Shown here: positions 22,701 through 33,865 of the stretch, piece by piece
How positions within the stretch are numbered: position 1 is the stretch's first letter
Layout of the letters: each line of letters starts with the position of its first letter
NCBI GenBank assembly: GCA_016748015.1
Contig: JAAOMT010000275.1
Coordinates: forward strand, 152,455-216,454
Source of the DNA: Geosiphon pyriformis
Lineage: Eukaryota; Glomeromycota; Glomeromycetes; Archaeosporales; Geosiphonaceae
Length of the DNA: 64,000 nt
Direction of reading: 5' to 3'
The notes under the pieces: generated by a model
The model's input: only the letters and a program-made list of their open reading frames with translations
What the model was told of the DNA's origin: nothing
Databases searched by the model: none
Translations under genes and position numbers: made by a program

Positions 22701-24000
22701 GTAGTCATATCTTTAAAAACTGAAAAATTATCTTTATAAAGAACATTAAAGGTGCTACATGCCAACAAAATCTTATCAGACAGAATTTTGGAGAGAATTT
22801 TATGAGCTGTTTTAATTAGAGCAATAGGACAAGTATTCGTTAAAACACCTTTCTAATTATATGGCTTGGGAATTATTGAGATCTAAGCTTCTTTCCAAGA
22901 ATTGGGCACTGATTTGTTAGACAAGCAAATGTTCAAAAACACCAAAAACATATCTAAAACAGATTTGTTACAGTGTTTCCAAAACTTATTTGGGATACCA
23001 GAAAGACCAGTGGCTTTGCTATTGGACAGATTGAAAATCACACAAAACAATTCATCAAAGCCAACTAGGCACATAACATCTGAAAAAACATTATTAAAAA
23101 CTTGTTCTAATAATTGGTATTAACGAGACCAATCACTAGAGATATTAGAAACTACTATATGCTTTTTAGTTCATTCCTCCATAATCATGTCTACCTTGGT
23201 CTTTACCAGATCAGATTCCAGAATCAATTCATCATCAATGATTAGATGATCTAATTCTACTTTATGAAAAGGACATTCCAAAACACTTTTAATAGTATAA
23301 CTCTTATCAGAAACAAAACTTTCAATTCATTTTTCAATAACAGATCTAATACCTAACTTTTTAGCTCTCAAAAATTCAATAAGCTTGGAAGCATGATAAA
23401 ACTTCCTTATGCCAGAAAGAGCAGATCTCATGTGATTGAAATTAGTACCAGATTTCATCAGAGCCTAAATAGTTAAAGTTTTGTCAAAGTCTAAAACCAT
23501 CCAGCTGTTTATTAAAGATGCAAACTCAACATTGCACTTCTTATGAAAAGCCTTAACAATTCTTGAAACTCCAATTTGTAAAATTTAGAGAATTCTTTGG
23601 TAAAAACACTATTGAAGCCCTTGAACCATTTTTTCTTAAATTTTTCTCTAACCAAAAAGATTATCACTTTGTGAATAATGTTCTACATAGCATCCAAATC
23701 TGAAAATTTATTAAAAAAAACAAACTCATTAGAGAACAAAACTGTATTAGCCACTATAGCATCCTTAAATTTAGCACATTTTGTCTTATCAGTGTGTTTG
23801 ATATTAAACTTCTAATGGTTTTTATTAACCTATTTGTGTAAAAAATTCAGATATACATCCAATAGACCACCCAAACTGACAAAAACAAAAACTGCTTGGT
23901 AATCTGTGTTAAAGTAATTGCTAACATCTTTAATTTCACAATTCACTATTGCATTAACCAAGTTTGAAGAGATAAACATATAATCAATTGTTTTAAACAC

Positions 24001-24900
24001 TGTTATTTGAATAGAAAAACCAAAAAGCTATGGAAAAACGTGACAAAAAAACATGACAAGAAAAACACAGTACAACTTGAAATAACATAAGACAAACATG
24101 AGCAATAGCTAGCAATAACAAGCAATAGCTAACAAAACAATAGCTAGTAATAGTAAAGCAATTGAAAGCAATCCTGTAAAACCAAAAAAATGTATAAAAG
24201 CAAGTAGTTGTAGAAGTTGAAAAGACAATTAGTTAGCAATTAATTTTACTTTGTATTATACTTATTATATATCCATAGTCCGAAATACAATAATTATCAA
24301 AAAAACAAAAAAAATTCAATTTACCAATTCATGTTCTTCAATCTTATGGATTTTAATTGAAATTAAAATCAGTATTTCTTATTTTTATTCTGGAACAGAT
24401 GCTATTAGCATAAACACCTCAAACTCTTAATGATTTGGACCAATTACTCTTGATTATGGCAATTGACAGGAACTAATTCTTTTTTTTTTCTTTCTTTATT
24501 TTTTTTTTTTTCTTCTTTTGTTTGGAATGGCAACATAGAAAAATCGACTGTCTTGGAATAGACTTTGTGATAGCCTAATAAAAAAAAGAAGCTCTTCCTA
24601 AGTTTTGGATATTAATGTTATTTTGGTAGCTTACCAGAAGGGCAAAAAAACAATGCTGGACCCTAATGACTGCACTCATTAGTGCAGAGAAAAAAGCTCA
24701 CATTTACAGAAAACATTGTAATCAACAAAAGACAAACTTTGTGCCTTATAACCAAAGAACTCAATGGGTAGATTCACATCCAAGAATAAACTTTTAGAGA
24801 CTGATAACACTGCTACTGTGGAAGAAGCAGACAACTTTGAAAGACCCAAAAATAGAGCACTAAATATTACCACCATACACTATTTAGTTTATCTGTAACA
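24001..24900 (+). repeat. Ty3-2 5' LTR
   Basis: TGTTATTTGAAT to CTGTAACA. U3 carries repeated CAATAGCTAGCAATAACA-like units (about 24095-24160), then TGTATAAAAGC, a TATA box at 24193-24199. Further on are TTCGAAA-like and polyT tracts and TGGTAGCTTACCAGAAGGGC at 24624-24643, a block shared with other LTR groups. Confidence 0.9.
24193..24199 (+). promoter_or_regulatory. TATA box in the Ty3-2 5' LTR
   Basis: TATAAAA directly after the U3 repeats and before GCAAGTAGTTGTAGAAGTTG. The same arrangement is present in the 3' LTR (33183-33189), in the 57441-58408 solo LTR and, inverted, in element A. Confidence 0.6.
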
Positions 24901-24902
24901 TT

Positions 24903-24920
24903 TGGTGTTCCCTGTAAGAT
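24903..24920 (+). promoter_or_regulatory. Ty3-2 primer-binding site
   Basis: TGGTGTTCCCTGTAAGAT starts two bases after the 5' LTR and matches the Ty3-1 site except at a few positions. TGG pairs with a tRNA CCA end. Confidence 0.65.
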
Positions 24921-26127
24921 TATAAATCCACAGAAACAGAATACTCCAGAAATACACAAAAGTGATAACTATTAGAACAATAGGAAAGGACCACTCCTTA
25001 TATGGAAGAACACTATTTCAATACTTTCAAAAAGATCTAGAAATACTAGCAGAAACTACTATTACAGAAAGTGATTTTTGCAACTATATTAATGCAAAAA
25101 TCAATTACTTGTTAGGCTGCACAACTAATACAGGGAAACTTAAAGAAGAAATCTATTAAAGCTTACTAGGATACTTAACAACTACAACTACTTGAGTAAT
25201 TGCTGAAACTATATACATAGTCGATACAGACATTAAACACTACATGACAAAACAATTCTCTCAAGTACAACAACCAGTAGAATCTGATCTGGAGAAATAT
25301 AAGTATGGATCTAATAATCCCACAACTGCCCAAGACAAGTCCATAGTTAACAAGAAACCAAGGTTCCTCTCTCCAATAACTTTTTCATATCATCAGATAC
25401 TCCAAAATAGAATTGTATTCAACCTACCTCTGGAAATCCAGTCAGAAACACCACAAACTCCTGAAAATCCACACCCTTGGGGTCAACACAGTTGGACCAA
25501 ATCACTAGGAGAATACAGATTACTGTTTGGAAATCTTACCCCAACAGCCAGTTAACCAGAAGGAAACATGTCAACTTGAGAACAACCACCAGCACAAAAC
25601 CCAGCAGAATCAGCATCTTTCCTGACAGAAGAAACAGCTATCCTACAACCTATTGGTTTAAGTGACAAAGAAAAACAACCAGCATTAGCATCTAGAAAAC
25701 ACTCAAATACATGGACACTAATCTTCTTAAATGTAACCAATAACACCTTACCCATTAACCAGATTATGGCTTACTGAGATATTGTTAAGTTAGAAAAATT
25801 CTCAGGGGAAGAAAACAACATGTATTTGTGGATTGCAAAAGCTGAGAAAGCAATTACTGCAAACAACTGGGATGATAACAGAGCTATTCAAGCACTACCA
25901 TTTTTTCTAACCAGAACCACAGACTTATGATATCAAGGTCTTACAAAAAAACCAACTGACTTTAGTACCTTTAAGCTTGCTTTTCTATAATACTTTTGCG
26001 ACCCCAATACTTTAATTTGATTGCAGAATCAATTCAGTATAATTAAACAAAAAGATCATGAAGCAGTAATTACTTATCTTGGACAATTTAATCAAATCCT
26101 TCATCAAATATTAGCTATTAAAAGAGA

Positions 26128-26147
26128 NNNNNNNNNNNNNNNNNNNN
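26128..26147. other. Assembly gap, 20 Ns
   Basis: A run of 20 N between two apparently identical blocks. Confidence 0.99.
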
Positions 26148-28219
26148 ACAAGAAAAACACAGTACAACTTGAAATAACATAAGACAAACATGAGCAATAG
26201 CTAGCAATAACAAGCAATAGCTAACAAAACAATAGCTAGTAATAGTAAAGCAATTGAAAGCAATCCTGTAAAACCAAAAAAATGTATAAAAGCAAGTAGT
26301 TGTAGAAGTTGAAAAGACAATTAGTTAGCAATTAATTTTACTTTGTATTATACTTATTATATATCCATAGTCCGAAATACAATAATTATCAAAAAAACAA
26401 AAAAAATTCAATTTACCAATTCATGTTCTTCAATCTTATGGATTTTAATTGAAATTAAAATCAGTATTTCTTATTTTTATTCTGGAACAGATGCTATTAG
26501 CATAAACACCTCAAACTCTTAATGATTTGGACCAATTACTCTTGATTATGGCAATTGACAGGAACTAATTCTTTTTTTTTTCTTTCTTTATTTTTTTTTT
26601 TTTCTTCTTTTGTTTGGAATGGCAACATAGAAAAATCGACTGTCTTGGAATAGACTTTGTGATAGCCTAATAAAAAAAAGAAGCTCTTCCTAAGTTTTGG
26701 ATATTAATGTTATTTTGGTAGCTTACCAGAAGGGCAAAAAAACAATGCTGGACCCTAATGACTGCACTCATTAGTGCAGAGAAAAAAGCTCACATTTACA
26801 GAAAACATTGTAATCAACAAAAGACAAACTTTGTGCCTTATAACCAAAGAACTCAATGGGTAGATTCACATCCAAGAATAAACTTTTAGAGACTGATAAC
26901 ACTGCTACTGTGGAAGAAGCAGACAACTTTGAAAGACCCAAAAATAGAGCACTAAATATTACCACCATACACTATTTAGTTTATCTGTAACATTTGGTGT
27001 TCCCTGTAAGATTATAAATCCACAGAAACAGAATACTCCAGAAATACACAAAAGTGATAACTATTAGAACAATAGGAAAGGACCACTCCTTATATGGAAG
27101 AACACTATTTCAATACTTTCAAAAAGATCTAGAAATACTAGCAGAAACTACTATTACAGAAAGTGATTTTTGCAACTATATTAATGCAAAAATCAATTAC
27201 TTGTTAGGCTGCACAACTAATACAGGGAAACTTAAAGAAGAAATCTATTAAAGCTTACTAGGATACTTAACAACTACAACTACTTGAGTAATTGCTGAAA
27301 CTATATACATAGTCGATACAGACATTAAACACTACATGACAAAACAATTCTCTCAAGTACAACAACCAGTAGAATCTGATCTGGAGAAATATAAGTATGG
27401 ATCTAATAATCCCACAACTGCCCAAGACAAGTCCATAGTTAACAAGAAACCAAGGTTCCTCTCTCCAATAACTTTTTCATATCATCAGATACTCCAAAAT
27501 AGAATTGTATTCAACCTACCTCTGGAAATCCAGTCAGAAACACCACAAACTCCTGAAAATCCACACCCTTGGGGTCAACACAGTTGGACCAAATCACTAG
27601 GAGAATACAGATTACTGTTTGGAAATCTTACCCCAACAGCCAGTTAACCAGAAGGAAACATGTCAACTTGAGAACAACCACCAGCACAAAACCCAGCAGA
27701 ATCAGCATCTTTCCTGACAGAAGAAACAGCTATCCTACAACCTATTGGTTTAAGTGACAAAGAAAAACAACCAGCATTAGCATCTAGAAAACACTCAAAT
27801 ACATGGACACTAATCTTCTTAAATGTAACCAATAACACCTTACCCATTAACCAGATTATGGCTTACTGAGATATTGTTAAGTTAGAAAAATTCTCAGGGG
27901 AAGAAAACAACATGTATTTGTGGATTGCAAAAGCTGAGAAAGCAATTACTGCAAACAACTGGGATGATAACAGAGCTATTCAAGCACTACCATTTTTTCT
28001 AACCAGAACCACAGACTTATGATATCAAGGTCTTACAAAAAAACCAACTGACTTTAGTACCTTTAAGCTTGCTTTTCTATAATACTTTTGCGACCCCAAT
28101 ACTTTAATTTGATTGCAGAATCAATTCAGTATAATTAAACAAAAAGATCATGAAGCAGTAATTACTTATCTTGGACAATTTAATCAAATCCTTCATCAAA
28201 TATTAGCTATTAAAAGAGA
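26148..28219 (+). repeat. Second copy of the 2072-bp duplicated block
   Basis: Offset 2092 from the first copy. All ORFs translated from the two copies are identical, for example 24962-25159 and 27054-27251. The copy then continues seamlessly into unique gag sequence (ACTACTACACCATGGCACAA). Confidence 0.9.
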
Positions 28220-28987
28220 CTACTACACCATGGCACAAGTTCTTAATCAATTCATTAAAGGATTGCAGAGTAGTATTCTAAGATTTGTAAGACTTTGTCA
28301 TCCAACCAATTTACAAGATGCTATTGCTTTTGCTCGCAATTTTGAGTCTACAAAACAAGAAGTGAATCATACCTAAGCCATTAATTTAGCCATTAATAGA
28401 ACCTCTGACATTGACACAAAAATAAAAAACTAACTCAGAAAATTGAGGGATTCTTAGCTAAAACTGCAGGAACTTACCAACCACCACAATGGAGAAAAAA
28501 TAACAACAATAGTAGATACCCACAGCAACAGAACTGTCAGCAACAGCAACAATCTTGGAGACCCAATTCTTACAACTGTTACTACTGCCAGAAACCTGGA
28601 CACATTGCCCATAACTGCAGAAAAAAAATAATGAACCAAAATCAAGAAAACCAATACCAACAACCAAGATATTAGCAAAACATGGTATCCCAATATTCTA
28701 TCTCTCAAAACCAACCACCTTAGTATGCACAACAAGTTCTATACACTCAATCACTACCCTAGAATTATTATCAATTATCACCAATAATACAAACAATCTT
28801 TCATTATCAAACTCCCCTTTACAGCCAGTTTAAATCTCAAGTTATAGACTATAATCAAGGATAGAAAAATCCCAACAACAATCAGATGCAAACCAACAGT
28901 AGACTATCTTAACCAATTCTTTGTGGTCCTGTCCAATTTTGACCAGCACCAACCAGATATCCGAATCAAGCTTCCTATTTCAGTCTC

Positions 28988-31900
28988 ATGGAAGACCAGA
29001 GTTTTGATAAATCTACACCTATAGAAGGAAAGAATATAGAACAAATCTCTCAACCTTCCAAGCAAACAAAAAGCAATATCTTACCAGCCACTATTACTAA
29101 GAACACCACCTTAGCTGCCATATTTTCTTTTAACATTAATAATTTGAACATCCATAGTCTTTTTAGTGGAGCAGTTATCAATCAGGATAAACTAATAATG
29201 GCCCTATATACTGATGCCAGAGTTAGAGGAATAGACATTAAATTAATCCTGAATAGTAGATCAGCTGGTAGCATAATCACAAAGCAGCTCATAGACCAAC
29301 TAGATCATTGAATAGATTATGCTGCTACTATTCGGATCATTACAGCAAATAAAAACACAAAAACACCAATAGAAGAAATTAACAACTTTCTCTTCAAAAT
29401 TAATGAAATCCAGATCCCTACCAAAATACTCATCATGGAAGCTACTTAATATCAAGCTCTAGTAAAAAATGATTGGTTGTTAAAAGCCAATGCTACTCTT
29501 AACTGGAACACCCAAGAACTTCAACTCACATTCAACAGACAGTATGCCCAAGTCCCAGCTATGTGCAGACACTTTAAAACCCAATATACTGAAGAATTCC
29601 TTATTGAATTTGAAGACACAACATTACTACTGACTATTAGAATCTATCAGGTTTTATAAGCAAACGATTATCAAACTGAACTACTCCCACCACCAATCTG
29701 GAAAGAAAAAAGAAAAGGCAGAGCTGAAAAAAACCCCAATTGTCATTACTAAGATATGTAACCTCAGACCAAAGAAATCTATTTTACCAATCTCCAAGAC
29801 TAATATGTGTTGATTGTAGAAAGAAGCTATCCACTATGAGCATATATATTGGAGACAACAAAGAATGGCCCACTACTACCAAATACTACTGCAGATCTTG
29901 TGTACTGGAAAGATTTGGACAACTAAAATAACAAGGCAAGTGGAACAACATGTTATGACTTGCATGTAGCAAGATCCTGCCCAATAAAAGACTCTGGAAT
30001 AATGTGTCTGGCAGAGGAGGAACATGTGATGAGGCTTGTCAATACACCATATTAATCAACAATTGGATACAAAAGGGAATCTCTATCAAGGATGCTTAGA
30101 AATAAGCACTCAATAGGCTAAATGATTATCCATATGATAATCACAAAATCTGAAGAATGGCAAGCACCAAAGCCAAAAATACCACACCCGAAAAGATACA
30201 AGAAATCAAGAACAACTTTTGAATGTCCGAATAAATGGATTCGACTACTTTATGGATGATTTTTTTACAGATAATCCTGATGTATTTTAAAACCAATATC
30301 AAGAATTGGCCCTGACCTAGAAAAAGCAAAAACAGTGGCTAGTTAATCTAAATACCAAACTATGCAATCACTGCTTAATTCCTTGTCACTTCTAATACTG
30401 CAACAAGTACCCAAATTTTACCAAACATTTCATTGTTGCTATGAATGCCTCAAAAAATGCACTAGAAGCCATCTTATTTCAGATTGAACCAGACAAAAGA
30501 GAACATCTAATTGTATATGCTAGCTGTAGCACAAGTCCAGTGGAAAAAATATATAGTGCAACAGACTTGGAATGTCTTGCCATTTATTAAGCAGTACAAA
30601 CCTAAAGACATTACCTGAGCCAATTATTTGACCTATATACTAATCATAAAGAATTAATCTGGCTACTCAATAACCCACAACTGGAAGAAAAATATGCAAG
30701 ATGGGGTACTTATCTGTAACAATTCTCATTTAAAGTTCATTACAAGAAAGGATTCAAGAACACCAACACTGACAGTTTGTCGAGAATGCCACAAATCTAA
30801 TCTCAGACCCATGAACACACTTACTTATCAGCAATTACATCAGTATCTATTGACACTATGTTTCAAGAAGATTTTATCTCAACAGGAACAAAATACCATA
30901 TAGAAACAAGTGCAAAATTACTTTATTCAAAATAACCAACTCTATCATCAAAAACAACAAAACCATACCACTCCACAATAGTTGATTAAGGACAGTGAAA
31001 AAGAAGCTATATTATATAGTATGTATTCCAATCCAACTGCAAGACACTTTAACAAAGATATAACTCTGGAAAGAACAACAAATCTATACTATTGGCCTAT
31101 AATATATAAAGATATCTTTAAATATGTTCTCAATTGTGACTTATGTTAGTAAAGAGGAGAAGCCAGAATAATGGAACCACTTTGACCCATTACAATTGGA
31201 AATCTATTTAATAGAATTAAGATTGATTTGGTTGGTCTTCTCTTGATTACATTCAAAAGAAATTGTTATATTATGGTAGTCATAGATTACTTGACAAAAT
31301 GGCCAGAAGCCAGAGCAATTCAAGTAGCTGATGCCAAAACAGTAGCTAAATTTATATACCAAGATCTAATATACAGACATGGATGCCCAAAAAAATTGTT
31401 ATTGGATCAAAGAACACATTTTGTCAATACTACATTAACTAAATTGTGTTAACAATTGGATATAAAATGACTTTTATTGTCACTTTATCACCCACAAACA
31501 AATGAACTGGTAAAATGGTTTAACAGAATATTATGTGAAGCATTAACAAAAATAAGTTATGAAAATGAACAAGAATAGAACTTATTCATATCTTCTGTAC
31601 TCTTTGCATATTGAACATTAAAGCAAAATACAATACAGTTTACACTATTTAAATTAGTTTATGGAAGAAAAGCAATACTATCTATTGAACAAAAAATAGC
31701 ATCCTATCCAACAAAAACTATCAACAAAGAAAATTTTGAAGCTACCTTATGCCAAAAAATGTACTAGCTAATGAAAACATTAGAAAACAATTATAAAACA
31801 GTAGCTGACAATATTAGTAATGCTCAAAAATGACAAAAAGAAAGACATGACAATTACCTATCTGAACAACCAATGGAATTTAAAATTGGAAACCAAGTAT

Positions 31901-32100
31901 TGTTATATTGTACAAAAGTAAAGAAACAATAGAGCAGAAAGTTTGACCTAAAGTAGAATGGCCCATTCCATATACACGAAACTTTAAAAAATGGAGCTTA
32001 CAAATTACAATTGGAAAACAGAATTTTAAAGAAAGTAGCTCATGGGAATCAATTAAAAATTTATCATGTGAAACAACAGTTATTGTCATTAGTACCTTAA
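28988..32100 (+). pseudogene. pol: Ty3-2 pol: protease, CxxC region, RNase H, integrase; RT core missing
   Basis: Protease at 28988-29311 with LILNSRSAGSII, where the usual DSG triad is NSR, so it is inactive. Then KNDWLLKANATLNWNTQELQ at 29468-29530. A zinc-ribbon-like part at 29740-29931 has CVDCRKK and YYCRSC, followed by GGTCDEACQYTILINNWIQK near 30020. At about 30400-30430 the sequence jumps from NYAIT-like linker sequence to the end of RT and RNase H (NASKNALEAILFQIEPDKRE, SATDLECLAIYQAV, YTNHKELIWLLNNPQ). The dUTPase-like and RT core expected between them are deleted. Integrase at 31160-32100: VVIDYLTKWPEA, LLLDQRTHFVN, HPQTNELVKWFN and a GPFHI motif. Many stops. Confidence 0.85.
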
Positions 32101-32261
32101 CTAGGAACACAAATTCTATTAATCAGACCAGAAAATATACCATGAGATCTAGAACCAATCATCATCATTAAAACATAGGCAATATGTAGCAAATTAAATT
32201 AGAAAATTCAAGTATATATACTACCCAGAAAACAATGAGAAAACAATAAAATCTTTTCAAT

Positions 32262-32995
32262 ATGGACCTTTCAGATCAAATTCTACAACTTTTAAAACAA
32301 CTGTTTGATGCAATTCAACAATCTTCTGCTCAAATAGAAATCATAATTAATAAAAAAAAAATATAATACAGGGATAGAAGCAAGAAAGAGGTGGATGAGA
32401 ATTCAACTAGAACTAAGCTGTCTCACCTCTACAAGCAAATCTCTCTCTACAAAAGAAAAAAAAAAGGGATATAGCGTAAATAGAACCCAACACAGCTAAA
32501 GAAAAGGAAAAAATAACAGAAATAGAACTGTGTTAAGTAAGAATTGAAAAAATAAGAGAGAGTCTGAACAGACAAACACTGGAGCCAGTAACAGGAGAAT
32601 GGACACCTAAAAATACAAAGAAATGGAAAAAAAAACTTTTATTCATCTATTGGCTATTTAAAATTGGGTTATAATTAAGATTAAATAGTCCATATAAAGA
32701 CTTCAACCATTGAATAATCAACAAAAAAACCTGCAAACAAGTAGAAAAATTTGTGAAAAGAAACAACTTAAATCTATATTACAAAGCAACATACTGACTA
32801 TATTCAGCATTTAAATACTGTCCAACAGTATTACTAAACAAAACTTTGAAAACTATCACAGTTAACAACATAAGACAGATGACAAACACCCAATTTGAAG
32901 TTCTACAAAAAGCAATACTAGAGGCAACATTCAAGTTCTTTATGGAAAACACAAACTTGGCTGAAATAGATGATTTTACAGGAGCTCAATTTTAA
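32262..32995 (+). pseudogene. Ty3-2 3' ORF remnant, function unknown
   Basis: After integrase a further coding-like stretch starts ATG 32262 (MDLSDQILQLLKQLFDAIQQ) and, with shifts, reaches KQVEKFVKRNNLNLYYKATY, VLLNKTLKTITVNNIRQMTN and TNLAEIDDFTGAQF, with TAA at 32993-32995. The stop codon overlaps the purine-rich tract next to the 3' LTR. There is no signal peptide or membrane segment. It is not similar by eye to the third ORF of Ty3-1. The last codons (DDFTGAQF) are echoed at the same position in elements A and B. Function not recognised. Confidence 0.5.
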
Positions 32996-33007
32996 AAAAA
33001 GAAATAA
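32994..33007 (+). promoter_or_regulatory. Polypurine tract of Ty3-2
   Basis: AAAAAAAGAAATAA directly before the 3' LTR; expected primer for plus-strand synthesis. Related purine-rich tracts precede the 3' LTRs of A, B, D and the nested element at 52130. Confidence 0.55.
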
Positions 33008-33865
33008 TGTTACTTAAGTAGAAAAACCAAAAAGCTATGGGAAAACGTGACAAAGAAACATGACAAAAACACAGTACAACTTGAAATAACATAGGACAAA
33101 CGTGAGCAATAGCTAGCAATAACAAAACAATAGCTAGCAATAGTAAAGCAATTGAAAGCAATCCTGTAAAACCAAAAGAATATATAAAAGCAAGTAGTTG
33201 TAGAAGTTGAAAAAACAGTTAGTTAACAATTGATTTTATTTTGTATTATACTTATTATATATCCATAGTTCGAAATACAATAATTATCAAAAAAACAAAA
33301 AAAAATCCAATTTACCAATTCATGTTTTCCAATCTTATAGATTTTAATTGAAATTAAAATCAGTATTTTCTATCTTTGTTCTGGAACAGATGCCATTAGT
33401 ATAAACATCTCAAACCCTTAATAATTTGGACCAATTGCTCTTAATCATGGCAATTGATAAGAATTAATTTTTTTTTTTCTTTTGTTTGGAGTGGCAACAT
33501 AAGAAAATTAACTGTCTTGAAATAGACTTCATGATAGCTTGGTAAAAGAGAAAAGCTTCTTCTAAGTTTTGGATATTAACATTATTTTGGTAGCTTACTA
33601 GAAGAGTAAAAAAACAATGCTAGACCTTAACAACTGCACTTATTAGTATGAAAAAAAAAAGCTCACATTTATGAAAAACATTGTAATTTACAAAAAACAA
33701 ACTCTGTGCCTTATAACCAAAGAACTCAGCAGGTAGACTCACATTCAGGAATAGAACTTCAGAGACTGATAACACTAACAATATAGAAGAAGCAGACAAT
33801 CTTGAAAGATCTAAAAATAGAGCACCAAACATTACCATCATATCTTACTTAGTTTACCCATAACA
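33008..33865 (+). repeat. Ty3-2 3' LTR
   Basis: 858 bp, TGTTACTTAAGT to CCCATAACA, aligned with 24001-24900 throughout. It has a TATA box at 33183-33189 and fewer U3 repeat units than the 5' LTR. Confidence 0.9.

Larger units (their letters stand above)
24056..26127 (+). repeat. First copy of a 2072-bp duplicated block (gap-flanking)
   Basis: The sequence from ACAAGAAAAACACAG to TATTAAAAGAGA appears unchanged at 26148-28219. It includes most of the 5' LTR and the first half of gag. The two copies are separated only by 20 Ns. See the finding on a likely assembly artefact. Confidence 0.9.
24962..28640 (+). pseudogene. gag: Ty3-2 gag, decayed and split by the gap duplication
   Basis: Begins about 60 bases after the LTR (ITIRTIGKDHSLYGRTLFQY) and stays mostly in one frame, with in-frame stops. 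The capsid-like region is best seen at 27870-28376: KLEKFSGEENNMYLWIAKAE, FSIIKQKDHEAVITYLGQFN, and LNQFIKGLQSSILRFVR. The nucleocapsid zinc knuckle CYYCQKPGHIAHNC (CX2CX4HX4C) lies near 28577-28620, after an Asn/Gln-rich stretch. It is in another frame from the capsid part, owing to an indel around 28390-28440, not an obvious programmed shift. The true gag is about 1.6 kb once the duplicated block is discounted. Confidence 0.8.
24001..33865 (+). mobile_element. Ty3-2: decayed Ty3/gypsy element in LINE-2 ORF2
   Basis: Plus-strand element with 5' LTR 24001-24900, primer-binding site, gag, protease, a CxxC region, a truncated RT/RNase H, integrase, a decayed 3' ORF, a purine-rich tract (32994-33007) and 3' LTR 33008-33865. 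The flanks are ACAC (left) and ATAC (right), a 4-bp duplication with one transition. Excision restores the length of the LINE-2 endonuclease frame. The apparent length is inflated by the duplicated block around the 20-N gap. Without that block it is about 7.8 kb. Its LTRs belong to the same group as those of element A. Confidence 0.9.

Noticed and set aside
24056-24300. Classic RIP as the decay mechanism
   Set aside because: CpA-to-TpA changes occur (CAA to TAA stops), but CpG and other contexts are hit too, and I cannot count contexts reliably by eye.
26771-27847. Second set of identical ORFs as a genuine gene duplication
   Set aside because: The copies appear identical and flank an N gap, which better fits an assembly overlap.
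28390-28440. Programmed frameshift in Ty3-2 gag
   Set aside because: Capsid and zinc knuckle are in different frames, but there is no slippery heptamer and the region shows an indel between conserved segments, so decay explains it.
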